DNA of 64,000 bases from the NCBI GenBank assembly GCA_938036155.1, contig CALHPA010000001.1:62001-126000 (forward strand), given 5' to 3'. Each line of letters starts with the position of its first letter. Position 1 is the stretch's first letter. Under the pieces are notes generated by a model. The model was given only the letters and a program-made list of their open reading frames with translations, ran no database searches and had not been told where the DNA came from. The position numbers were made by a program, and so were the translations under genes. Positions 52,379 through 61,048 of this stretch are shown here, piece after piece. The stretch comes from an uncultured bacterium. Its GTDB lineage: Bacteria > Patescibacteriota > Saccharimonadia > Saccharimonadales > Saccharimonadaceae.

Positions 52379-52402
52379 AAAAGACCTCAATTGAGGTCTT
52401 TT
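52379..52402. terminator. Bidirectional terminator
   Basis: A perfect palindrome AAAAGACCTC-AATT-GAGGTCTTTT lies between the plus-strand hypothetical gene and the minus-strand rluB-type gene. Confidence 0.9.
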
Positions 52403-52413
52403 CTTCTTTTGAA

Positions 52414-53106
52414 TTATCGCTTTTCAATTTTTCGAAAATCACCAAAATTTAAATCTTTTGGTAAAATGTATGAACCAAAAACTGTTCTGTGTAGCTCTTT
52501 GACTTCATAGCCTATAGCTGAAAATGTTCGGCGTATCTGCCTGTTTCGCCCTTCACTCATGATAACTTTCCAGTTTTTTCGTGAATCATCAAGTCGTTCA
52601 AGTCCAAGCTGTGATTTTCCGTCTGGTAGGTTAATTCCAAAATCGGCAATCATCTGTTGATGAATTGGCTGAAGGGGCATATCGAGAGAAACTAGATATT
52701 CTTTTACCTTTCGAAATTTTGGGTGGGTCATTTGAAAAGCAAAATCGCCATCATTTGTTAAGATTAAAATTCCACTTGAATCTTTATCAAGCCGACCAAC
52801 TGGTTTTAGCACGCTAAATTCTTTTGGAAGAATAGTATAAATTGTTTCATTTTCTCCCTGTTTTTTACGCGAGCAAACATAACCACGAGGCTTATTGAAA
52901 ATTACATATTTTTTCTCTTCGCGAGTTTTTGAGATTATTTTTTCGCCAAGCTTTATTTCATCGTCTGCTTTGAATCGTTCGCCGAGTTGAGCAGTTTTCC
53001 CATTGATAGAAATTCGACCTTTTTCGATAAGTTCATCTGCTTGCCTACGCGAAATTCCTAGCTGCAATGCCAGGAATTTATTTAAGCGTTCTGTTTTTTG
53101 CTCCAC
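52414..53106 (-). CDS. RsuA/RluB-family rRNA pseudouridine synthase
   Basis: 230 residues: S4 RNA-binding domain (1-60, RLNKFLALQLGISRRQADELI), then the synthase core with catalytic Asp in GRLDKDSSGILILTND and EGRNRQIRRTF. It converts a uridine of 16S or 23S rRNA; size alone does not tell RsuA from RluB/E/F. It follows the receiver gene by 3 nt. Confidence 0.92.
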   Translation of the reverse strand: MEQKTERLNKFLALQLGISRRQADELIEKGRISINGKTAQLGERFKADDEIKLGEKIISKTREEKKYVIFNKPRGYVCSRKKQGENETIYTILPKEFSVLKPVGRLDKDSSGILILTNDGDFAFQMTHPKFRKVKEYLVSLDMPLQPIHQQMIADFGINLPDGKSQLGLERLDDSRKNWKVIMSEGRNRQIRRTFSAIGYEVKELHRTVFGSYILPKDLNFGDFRKIEKR

Positions 53107-53109
53107 AAC

Positions 53110-54081
53110 TTATTGAGTTCCAAAAGGAGGTTGAGGATTATTATTCAAGGGATTTTCGCCTGTTCCGCCTTTTAGGATATCGTTAATTTGAAAAGATAAT
53201 ATTTCTTCATCACTTCGACTATTTTCGATCGGCTGAACTACTCGTTCGCCAGAAACAATCGGTGTGGTTGGCTGATTATTATTTTGAACGGCTGCTTGAG
53301 GCTGCTTTACGAAATCACTAATTGGATGAGCAGGAGCTTCAATTGTTGGTGATTCTGGTGCTCTGAAATTTTGAGCTGGCGTTGCTTTAGTATAGGGCTG
53401 TTCGAATTGTACAGGTTGAGAAACTGGCTGAATCGGTTGGTTTGTAGAAAAGGATGTTGGCTGTTCTCTTTCGAATTGAGCTAAACTCGGTGCTGCTGCA
53501 CGTTCTGGAGATTGAATAGGCTGAACTGGCCGAACCGGAGCTGGCGCTGGTTTTTCAAAATTTTGAACTGGCGCTTGAGCTACCTGAGTTTGTGCGGCAG
53601 AATATAATTCAGTTGGCGTTTTGATCTCTTGCGATTGAGTCGCAGGAGCTTCTTCGGCGGGTATAGAGACTGGTGCTTGTTTTTGTGCAGTTCGCTGCTC
53701 TACTGTTAAATCACCATCTTCAAGAACCTCGTGAACTGTTCGCACAACATCTTCAATCCCTACTTGAGATTTTACCAAATAACGGTCGGCACCAAGTGCT
53801 TCACCACGACGGCGTTGCTCTTCACTTGAGAGAGCTGTCATCATAATAACTTTAATGCCGCGTGTTTCAGTTGTTGAGCGCAAGATATCAAGCATATCAA
53901 AGCCAGAAATCTTTGGCATCATTACGTCGCTTACAATTAAGTTTGGACGTTCTTTAATCGCCATTGCGAGCGCCTCTTCTCCATCGCCAGCTGAAACAAT
54001 ATCATAGCCCTCTGCGAGTAAACGAACGCCATAAATTTCGCGTAAACTTTTATCATCTTCTACTAATAAAATCTTTGTCAT
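53110..54081 (-). CDS. Response regulator with Pro/Gln-rich tail
   Basis: 323 residues: receiver (1-120; LLVEDD, phospho-Asp52 in VSDVMMPK, Lys in YLVKSQV), then about 200 residues of Pro/Gln/Ala low complexity (QAPVQNFEKPAPAPVRP-like), no DNA-binding domain. TATAAT and AGGAG precede the ATG. It lies 50 nt downstream of a PAS kinase whose tail is also low complexity. It is a paralogue of the 17.9 kb receiver. Confidence 0.88.
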   Translation of the reverse strand: MTKILLVEDDKSLREIYGVRLLAEGYDIVSAGDGEEALAMAIKERPNLIVSDVMMPKISGFDMLDILRSTTETRGIKVIMMTALSSEEQRRRGEALGADRYLVKSQVGIEDVVRTVHEVLEDGDLTVEQRTAQKQAPVSIPAEEAPATQSQEIKTPTELYSAAQTQVAQAPVQNFEKPAPAPVRPVQPIQSPERAAAPSLAQFEREQPTSFSTNQPIQPVSQPVQFEQPYTKATPAQNFRAPESPTIEAPAHPISDFVKQPQAAVQNNNQPTTPIVSGERVVQPIENSRSDEEILSFQINDILKGGTGENPLNNNPQPPFGTQ

Positions 54082-54131
54082 ATTGCTCCTATTATACTAT
54101 TATTTTTCGAAAAAATCTATACTATTTATGC

Positions 54132-56027
54132 TTAATTTTTCCGCTGATCCATCATTTTTTGAGCGTATTCAATTTTCATTCTTTCGATATCGTTTAAAGT
54201 TGGCTGATTTGATGGATGCTGGTTCGGCTGAGGTGCTATATTCTGCGTAGTTTCCATCATCTGGGGCGGTTGAAATTGCTGATTTTTTGCGTCTATTGAA
54301 CTTTGAGGCGAGTAATTATTTTGAACAGCTTGTGTGTTTTGTTGTAAATTTTTGTCCGCTATTTGAGTATTATAATTTTGTGCAGAACTTTGGTTATTTT
54401 GATTTTGCATTCCTGTTAGGGGACTAAAACCTTGAATTGCACCGTATTTAGAAAAGTCTTGCTGCGTTTGGGCTGTTTTTTGTGCTAGTTGGTTTTGATC
54501 AATATTTACACTATTTAATTGTGATATCGGGTCTGTATTTTGTGCAGAATTATCATACACTTGCTGTTCTTGCTGGCGAATCGACTCAACCGTATTTTGC
54601 ATATGTGAGGTCTGTTGGGCTTGCAAAGCTTCTGTTTGCGACTGTGGCGTATTTTGTGGAATAGTTTCAGAAATATTAGTTGAAGTTCCTGGCTGAATTT
54701 CTTGGGTGATTTCGAAAACTTCTTCGCTTGGATTTTCTATTTTAGGATCTTCAAGAATTGCCGTAATGTCGCGGTCAGCTTCGTCGATTTCTCGTTGATT
54801 ATTTTTTTGTTCAATTTTTTGGTATTCCTCAGCTTTTTTGGTATCTTCAATAGCTTTTAATTTTTCTGCGTTTTCGCGTGTTATCCTCGGTAGTTTTACG
54901 GTAAAAGTGCTACCTTTTTTATATTCACTCTCAACATCTAAAAAGCCACCGATCGACTCAGTAAGTTTTCGCGACAAAAATAGCCCGAGCCCTGTGCCAT
55001 TAATTTCTCGTGTTTCAGAATTATCTACACGATAAAATTTTTGAAACAAATGTGGAATATCTTCGGCTGGAATTCCGATTCCACTATCTTTGACAGAAAT
55101 TTGAATATTGTTGTTGTCACCCGTAACATTCACAGAAACCGTTCCGCTTGGTGTGTATTTTATGGCATTTTCGAAAAGGTTGTTTAGAATTTCATGCAAG
55201 TGATCGCGGTCAGCATGAATGAAAAATACTGGTGTTAGAGTTTTCTCGCCCGTTTTATGGCTATCTGGTTCGAAAATATAATCCAAGCCCTTCGCTTCAG
55301 CTTTTGGTTTTAGCCCTTCCCAAATATTTCGTGAAAATTCAATTGCATCTAAAACAACAGGCTCATTTTTAAGCCGTCCATCTTCTGCTTTTGTGATATC
55401 AAGCAAATCTTGAAAAAGCTGACCTAAATGCTTAGTGTTTTCGTGAGCTTTTTGAAGGTAAGATTTTGCACGCACATCAATCGTTGCCGTGGCTGGGTTT
55501 AAGGCTAAACCAATGTACCCTTCAATACTAGCAACTGGTGTTCTCATTTCGTGGCTTGCGGTTGATATAAATTCTGCCTGTTCGCGGTTCTCTTTTAGTT
55601 CTTTCGAAATATCTCTAAAAACTACAACTACGCCAGAATTTTGCCCGTCGATTGAGTTTACTGCTAAGAAAATCGGAATAATTTTCCCACTTTGAGTTTT
55701 AATAAATAAATCTCGTGTTGTGAAATTTTCACCAGTTTTTAGAACGCGATTTACAGGGTTGGAGATTTCGATCATCTCGCCACCTTCATTATTTGTGATC
55801 TTTAAAACTGAATTAAAAACCAATCCAACCGCATCACTGCCATTCCAGCCTGTGATTTGTTCTGCGGCTGGGTTGATTGTTAAGATATTCCCTTTCGAAT
55901 CAACTGCTAAAACTCCATCATCGACGGCATCTAAAATTGCTTTTCCATCGCCTAAAAAGTTTCTCGAACTATTCTTCGAATTTTTATTTTCTGAGTTTTC
56001 GCTAAAAATATTTTTTAAGTTAAACAT
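54132..56027 (-). CDS. Cytoplasmic PAS histidine kinase with Gln/Asn-rich tail
   Basis: 631 residues from the ATG at 56027 (AAGGAAG upstream; the frame is open 22 codons further). PAS domain (about 25-145, VDDGVLAVDSKGNILTINPAAEQITGW in pieces), HisKA with His in STASHEMRTPVASI (about 158), HATPase (about 265-385; NLFENAIKYTPSG, DSGIGIP, GTGLGLFLSRKL), then about 240 residues rich in Gln/Asn/Thr. No TM is present after the chosen start, so it senses an internal signal. Confidence 0.9.
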   Translation of the reverse strand: MFNLKNIFSENSENKNSKNSSRNFLGDGKAILDAVDDGVLAVDSKGNILTINPAAEQITGWNGSDAVGLVFNSVLKITNNEGGEMIEISNPVNRVLKTGENFTTRDLFIKTQSGKIIPIFLAVNSIDGQNSGVVVVFRDISKELKENREQAEFISTASHEMRTPVASIEGYIGLALNPATATIDVRAKSYLQKAHENTKHLGQLFQDLLDITKAEDGRLKNEPVVLDAIEFSRNIWEGLKPKAEAKGLDYIFEPDSHKTGEKTLTPVFFIHADRDHLHEILNNLFENAIKYTPSGTVSVNVTGDNNNIQISVKDSGIGIPAEDIPHLFQKFYRVDNSETREINGTGLGLFLSRKLTESIGGFLDVESEYKKGSTFTVKLPRITRENAEKLKAIEDTKKAEEYQKIEQKNNQREIDEADRDITAILEDPKIENPSEEVFEITQEIQPGTSTNISETIPQNTPQSQTEALQAQQTSHMQNTVESIRQQEQQVYDNSAQNTDPISQLNSVNIDQNQLAQKTAQTQQDFSKYGAIQGFSPLTGMQNQNNQSSAQNYNTQIADKNLQQNTQAVQNNYSPQSSIDAKNQQFQPPQMMETTQNIAPQPNQHPSNQPTLNDIERMKIEYAQKMMDQRKN

Positions 56028-56108
56028 TGCCCACTTCCTTGATGTAAATATTTTACCATAAGCAGTTTTGAAAAGCAAGAAAAAAGCGAGCATTTAGCTC
56101 ACTCTATT

Positions 56109-56951
56109 TTAGAATAATTTTGCAACTACTACATCACAGCAGTGCAAGTTATTCTTGAAATTATCGATGTAGAAATCTATAATCTTGTAATGTGTTTCTA
56201 CATCTTGCTCGATTTGTTCTGCGCTTAAATTTTTTTGGTCTGAAATACTACAAATTTTAGACTCATTTGCACGAATTAAACTTTCGAAACGAACTTGTCG
56301 TTTAATTCTTGCATTACGAAGCTCTTCATTAATTTCGTGAATCTCTTCTATGTTTGATTCTGAGTCTTGAAGCTCTTTTTTTCGAAGTTCAAGATCCATT
56401 AGATGTATAGCGTGCTCATTTCGGCAAATCGTACGGCATAAATTGAAGGCGTAGGCTGGTGTAATATCCGCCGCATTATAAATAACACCTTCTTTTTGAA
56501 GTTCGCCTCTATACCCATTCACCGCAAATGAACGCGGAGATTTTATATTCAAGAACGCATAGACACCATCAATTTTAGGTTGAGCTTCGGCCCATTCGTC
56601 AATTTTATGAACTAAATAGCTAGCACAACCTTGATTTTGATAGTCTTCGAGCGTGAACATTGAACCAATTTCTCCCAGTCTTTGACCAAAAGAATTGATT
56701 TGTGGCTTCATCATTGAAGCTGTAGCAATCACTTTGCCCGTTTCTTCGTCGAAAAGCAATGCGACACAAGCTTTGTTTAGGATGTCATCCGGTGACATAT
56801 TTAAAACCGAATCGTCTTGATAAGTCAGACCTGAAAGCCACAACGCGATTTCGCCCTGTTGATCAAGTCCAAGATCATGCAAAAAGCAAAATGACCACTC
56901 ATCATTTTCTATTTTATGCATGACATTTAAAATGCCTCTATCTTTTTCCAT
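56109..56951 (-). CDS. GNAT-family acetyltransferase-like protein
   Basis: 280 residues from the ATG at 56951, placed by a strong GGAGGTGGG. The N-terminal 170 residues fit a GNAT fold: VIATASMMKPQ beta strand, RLGEIGSMFTLEDYQNQGCASYLVHKI as the acetyl-CoA (Q/RxxGxG/A) region (here QNQGCA). The last 100 residues are a charged helical region. Substrate unknown. Confidence 0.7.
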   Translation of the reverse strand: MEKDRGILNVMHKIENDEWSFCFLHDLGLDQQGEIALWLSGLTYQDDSVLNMSPDDILNKACVALLFDEETGKVIATASMMKPQINSFGQRLGEIGSMFTLEDYQNQGCASYLVHKIDEWAEAQPKIDGVYAFLNIKSPRSFAVNGYRGELQKEGVIYNAADITPAYAFNLCRTICRNEHAIHLMDLELRKKELQDSESNIEEIHEINEELRNARIKRQVRFESLIRANESKICSISDQKNLSAEQIEQDVETHYKIIDFYIDNFKNNLHCCDVVVAKLF

Positions 56952-57054
56952 TTTTCCCACCTCCAAAGTGTTTTTTCTTTCGAAAATTCGATAGATTTTA
57001 TAATTATATCATAAAATTCATAAAAAAGCAACAACATAAGAAAAATACTAAAAT

Positions 57055-57090
57055 AAAAACCGCCTTTCTTTAAGAAAAGCGGTTTTTGAA
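57055..57090 (-). terminator. Terminator after the 41-residue basic protein gene
   Basis: AAAAACCGC pairs with GCGGTTTTT around an A/T-rich inner hairpin; a T tract follows on the minus strand. Confidence 0.75.
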
Positions 57091-57092
57091 AA

Positions 57093-57218
57093 TTATTTTG
57101 CGGCCAAAGCTGCTGCGATTCGTTCGCGGCGTTTTGCTTCGCGGCGTTTTTCGATTTTTAGTTTTGCGCGCAAAGCTCTTTTGCGGTCTGCTCCATGCCA
57201 ACTTTTATGTTTAGCCAT
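57093..57218 (-). CDS. 41-residue highly basic protein
   Basis: The frame MAKHKSWHGADRKRALRAKL... has 41 residues, with about 16 Lys/Arg and an Ala-rich helical end. AGGAAAG is placed 4 nt before ATG and a terminator follows. This composition suggests a ribosome- or RNA-associated peptide. It is too short for usual gene calling and I do not recognise it. Confidence 0.7.
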   Translation of the reverse strand: MAKHKSWHGADRKRALRAKLKIEKRREAKRRERIAAALAAK

Positions 57219-57286
57219 CTCTTTCCTTTCGTTAAAAAATAAAACAATTCTGAACAATTATAGCACACTTTTTCCATAATTTCAAA

Positions 57287-57961
57287 CTATCTGCCGTAAA
57301 CTAATCGTGAAACATTCTGGTAGTAAACTTGCACTGCATGGTGAAAATTTTGAAGTTCTGTTCCTTTTAAATCAAAATAGTGTGGCCCAGCTTCAATTTT
57401 AATTACTTGATCTTTTCGAAGTTCGTATCTGGTCGTATTTTGGTGAATTTTTCGCCTGCCATCAATCCACTCTTCATGATAAATCCAAGAATTATGGTCA
57501 AGCACGAAAAATTCTCGCCGAATACCGTTCGTTGTTGGCCCAAAGATTTGTGCACCAACTTTACTTTCAAGATTAATTAACGCTCGCGAAATATCTTGCG
57601 GATTTTTCTTGAATTTTGCAAAAAGATATTTATAATAGAGTTGATTACTTTCGTGTTTTTTTGAATTTTTCAAAAAAGATTTTCTAGTATATTTTAAGTG
57701 CGAAAGACGAATTTCTTCTTCGGCAATATTTCGAAATTGTAAAATTTGAGCGCTCTTTGCAACCATTTCACCAAAAATATCAATTTGATTATTCTTTAAT
57801 ATTGGCTGGAATGTGGGCTTTTTAACCTGTTGAATAGGTTTTAAAGGCATTTGTTTTGGCGTGTCATAAGCAATCTGGATTTTTGGTTTCTTGAAATCTG
57901 GCTCTTTCTGAGCTTCTGGAAAATATGGAATTTGATATAAACTTTTGTCAGAATTGTTCAT
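57287..57961 (-). CDS. Hypothetical soluble protein
   Basis: 224 residues: a Pro/Lys-rich head (1-60), a helical middle with many Lys, and a beta-rich C-terminal domain (IFGPTTNGIRREFFVLDHNSWIYHEEWIDG in pieces). No signal or TM; not recognised. AAGG lies before the ATG. The beta-domain may bind a ligand or nucleic acid, but nothing catalytic is seen. Confidence 0.65.
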   Translation of the reverse strand: MNNSDKSLYQIPYFPEAQKEPDFKKPKIQIAYDTPKQMPLKPIQQVKKPTFQPILKNNQIDIFGEMVAKSAQILQFRNIAEEEIRLSHLKYTRKSFLKNSKKHESNQLYYKYLFAKFKKNPQDISRALINLESKVGAQIFGPTTNGIRREFFVLDHNSWIYHEEWIDGRRKIHQNTTRYELRKDQVIKIEAGPHYFDLKGTELQNFHHAVQVYYQNVSRLVYGR

Positions 57962-58024
57962 TTTTAAACCTTAAATATGATTAAATTGTATCATATTTTA
58001 ATATTTTTGTCAATATTTAGTAGA

Positions 58025-58807
58025 TTAAATTTTAAATAGTTTTTCACAATTTTCGGTTGTGATTTTAGCAACTTCTTCAGCTGAAATTTGCCGTTTTTCT
58101 GCTAAATCTTCAACAATTAACTTCGAAAAAGCTGGCTGGTTTGGCTTTCCGCGCTTACCTTTTGGTGCTAAAAATGGTGAATCTGTTTCGATTAAAATTC
58201 TCGAAAGCGGAATGCTCGCAAACATTTCAATATCTTCGGGCTTTTTTGTAAAAGTTGAAATTCCATTTACGCCAATAAATAAATCGCGCTTTAAAGCTTT
58301 GTCTAAATTATCTTTCGAATCTGTAAAAGAATGCAAAACTCCACGAATTTTATCGAATTTTGAAATTTCATCAAAAATTGGCCAAAAATCTTCGAACGCA
58401 TTTCGAACATGAAAACTTACGGGCAGATTTAGCTTTTGAGCAAGCTTGAGCTGAGCTTTCAGAATTTGTTTCTGTGCTTCACGGTTGGAATTTTCATAAA
58501 AATAATCAAGACCAATTTCACCAATAGCCACCACTTTTGGAGCTTTCGAAAGCTGCTCAAGTTCATGAACTAACTCCTCTGGATTGTATTTTTCAGCTTC
58601 ATGCGGATGAACGCCGATCGCTGCAAAAAGTTCAATTTTACCCGAATTTTCAGCAGCAAATTTAACGCCAATTTTAGAATTTTCAAGATTTTCGCCAATA
58701 CAAATTGCTTTCGAGATTTTAGAATTTTGCATATTTTCAAAAACTTCTTCTTGCGGAATTGGAAAATTCGTATCGTGAATGTGGCAATGTGAATCAATGA
58801 TTTTCAT
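58025..58807 (-). CDS. tatD: TatD-family metal-dependent DNase
   Basis: 260 residues with metal ligands H7 and H9 (DSHCH), the Glu of AIGEIGLDYF, His of SFHVRNA and GVLHSFT, and the Asp of ETDSPFLAP. Acts as a 3 prime exonuclease or deoxyribonuclease. AAGGATAAA precedes ATG in the same context as pth. Lies 49 nt downstream of metG; an imperfect 10-bp hairpin (58824-58855) without a T run is in between. Confidence 0.94.
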   Translation of the reverse strand: MKIIDSHCHIHDTNFPIPQEEVFENMQNSKISKAICIGENLENSKIGVKFAAENSGKIELFAAIGVHPHEAEKYNPEELVHELEQLSKAPKVVAIGEIGLDYFYENSNREAQKQILKAQLKLAQKLNLPVSFHVRNAFEDFWPIFDEISKFDKIRGVLHSFTDSKDNLDKALKRDLFIGVNGISTFTKKPEDIEMFASIPLSRILIETDSPFLAPKGKRGKPNQPAFSKLIVEDLAEKRQISAEEVAKITTENCEKLFKI

Positions 58808-58856
58808 TTTATCCTTTCGAAAGTTGAAACCTCAGCATTGAGGCCGAGGTTCCAAG

Positions 58857-60377
58857 TTATTTTTTAGCTTGATTATTTTGCGCAGCCGTAATTTTTGCAG
58901 CACGTGGGTCTTCGGTTTTTAGATAAATTTTTGGGAAAAGTAAGCCAATTTCTTCATCACGAATTACGCCGCTGCCAAAAATTGTTTGGAGTTTTTCGGC
59001 AGTATCTGGCATAAATGGTGCGAGCATTTTGCCGATTTGCAACAAGCCTGAAACAGAGTGTGCAAGAACTTCTGCTAGGTGATTTTCTTCGTCTTTGTTC
59101 TCTTTTGCTTTTTTAGCAATTTCCCAAGGCTTTACACCTTCAATGTATTGATTATGAGCACGAACTAACCCCCAGATCTCATCGATTGCTTTATTGAATT
59201 CCAGAGATTTCATATATTCGTTATAAGTGTGGCGGTCATGTTCATCGCTAGGAATTTCACCAACCACGCCAGACTGATAACGGTTAACCATATTAGCTAC
59301 GCGTGAAGCTAAATTACCGAGGTCATTGCCGAGTTCGTTGTTGTAGGCATTTTCGAACTTCTCCCAGGTGAAATCTCCGTCATCCTGAGTTGCAACGTGC
59401 CGTGAGAAATAATACCTAAAAGCATCTAGCCCGTAATTATCAATAATTTCGTTCGGATCAACTACATTACCAATTGATTTGCTCATTTTTACGCCATTAC
59501 TTGAAATGTGGCCATGAACAAGCAGAGTTTTTGGCAAGGCTAAATTGAGTCCAAGCAACATCGCCGGCCAAATCCCCGCATGAAAACGTAAAATATCTTT
59601 TCCAATAACCTGTACATTTGCTGGCCAGAATTCTTGCCAACCTGCAATATCTGGGTATCCAATCACAGTTAAGTAATTCGCAAGTGCATCAATCCAAACA
59701 TACATTACTTGTTCTGGATCACCAGGAACAGGCACGCCCCAAGTTAAATTCTTTTTTGGTCGCGAAATTGAAACGTCTTCAAGACCACCTTTCAAAAAGT
59801 TTAAAAATTCTTTCTTGCGATATTCTGGAACAATTTTCATCCGATCAGATTCAATCGCTTCAATAATTTTTGGTGTAAATTCTGAAATTCGCAAGTAATA
59901 ATTTTCTTCTGAAAGTCTTTCGAAAGGTTTTTGATGGTTTGGACAAACACCATGAAATTCAGTTACTTCTTTCTCGGTGTAAAAACTCTCACAACCCGTA
60001 CAATACCATCCTTCGTAAGTGTTTTTATAGATATAAGGCTGAAGTTTCATCCAAATGTATTGAGCTGCCCCAACATGATGAGAATCTGTTGTTCGTACAA
60101 AATCAGTATAAGTTGTCTTCATCTTGTCCATTAAATTTTTGAAATTCTGGACAGTTCCGTTAACGTATTCTTGCGGAGTTAAGTCATTTTCAGCGGCTTT
60201 TTCGGCAATTTTGTTACCATGCTCATCTGTTCCAACTTGAAAGCGAACTTCATTTCCTTGCTGACGCTGATATCTCGCCCAGATATCGGCAATTAAATAA
60301 TCAAGTGCATTTCCAATATGAGGTGCTCCATTCGCATAAGGAATTGCTGTTGTTATATAAAGTTTTTTCTTTGTCAT
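58857..60377 (-). CDS. metG: Methionyl-tRNA synthetase
   Basis: 506 residues, class I. The HIGH-like motif is PHIGNAL (about residue 20), a zinc knuckle with CTGCE and CPNH (about 123-150), and the KMSKS loop VKMSKSIGN (about 300), then the anticodon helical domain. The C-terminal tRNA-binding domain of longer MetRS is absent. TATAAT (complement of 60387-60392) is 9 nt before ATG. Confidence 0.96.
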   Translation of the reverse strand: MTKKKLYITTAIPYANGAPHIGNALDYLIADIWARYQRQQGNEVRFQVGTDEHGNKIAEKAAENDLTPQEYVNGTVQNFKNLMDKMKTTYTDFVRTTDSHHVGAAQYIWMKLQPYIYKNTYEGWYCTGCESFYTEKEVTEFHGVCPNHQKPFERLSEENYYLRISEFTPKIIEAIESDRMKIVPEYRKKEFLNFLKGGLEDVSISRPKKNLTWGVPVPGDPEQVMYVWIDALANYLTVIGYPDIAGWQEFWPANVQVIGKDILRFHAGIWPAMLLGLNLALPKTLLVHGHISSNGVKMSKSIGNVVDPNEIIDNYGLDAFRYYFSRHVATQDDGDFTWEKFENAYNNELGNDLGNLASRVANMVNRYQSGVVGEIPSDEHDRHTYNEYMKSLEFNKAIDEIWGLVRAHNQYIEGVKPWEIAKKAKENKDEENHLAEVLAHSVSGLLQIGKMLAPFMPDTAEKLQTIFGSGVIRDEEIGLLFPKIYLKTEDPRAAKITAAQNNQAKK

Positions 60378-60451
60378 ACTACTTATATTATAACATATAC
60401 TATTGAAAATAAAAAAGTTGAGATTTATAATATTTTTGATATACTATAAAT

Positions 60452-61048
60452 ATGAAAAGCATTAACTCTTTGAAAAATAAAAAAGGTTTTACGATTATAG
60501 AGATAGTTTTAGTTTTAGCTGTCGCAAGTCTAATTTTTCTTATGATTTTTGTTGCATTGCCAGCATTACAACGTTCTCAGAGAGATACTCAGAGAAAAAA
60601 TGACTTCTCCATAATTAGAGCTGCAATATTAAACCTACAGACTAACGGAGGGAGTTATAAATCACTATCTGATGTCAGGGATAAGACAATTAAGATTGGG
60701 TCAAGTGAGGATCCACTAAAGAATTATATAAAAGATATTTCTCCTCTAATTAAATATTATAGAATAGCAGGATCCTTTGACCAATTCAATGGTGCTGGAG
60801 TGGCTCGTGAGACCTTAAATATCTCTCATAGCTCTCCAGAACAAATTTATAGTACTGTTTTAATTGGTTTAGGTGCTGAATGCTACTTAGATACTGGATT
60901 TTCTGATCCTGCCTATAGAATAAATACTGGTTCCCAGCTAAGCAGTATAGGCAATGCAAAAAAGATTGTGATACTAGCACAATTAGAGAGTTTAAAACTT
61001 CCAGATCTTAAAGGATTGTTTTATGAAGCTAACTACTGCCATGAGTAG
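60452..61048 (+). CDS. Type IV pilin-like protein
   Basis: 198 residues with the class III prepilin signal KKGFTIIEIVLVLAVASLIF (cleavage after Gly13, Glu at +5 of the mature protein), a hydrophobic N-terminal helix, and a globular domain with two Cys near the end (AECYLD, YCHE) that could form the D-loop disulfide. TATACT is 6 nt before ATG (leaderless). No other pilus gene is adjacent. The 3 prime end overlaps rsmA tail-to-tail by 16 nt. Confidence 0.88.
   Translation: MKSINSLKNKKGFTIIEIVLVLAVASLIFLMIFVALPALQRSQRDTQRKNDFSIIRAAILNLQTNGGSYKSLSDVRDKTIKIGSSEDPLKNYIKDISPLIKYYRIAGSFDQFNGAGVARETLNISHSSPEQIYSTVLIGLGAECYLDTGFSDPAYRINTGSQLSSIGNAKKIVILAQLESLKLPDLKGLFYEANYCHE

Noticed and set aside
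58824..58855. Terminator between metG and tatD
   Set aside because: The 10-bp imperfect stem has no T run on the minus strand, and the genes are only 49 nt apart; it may be a processing site at most.
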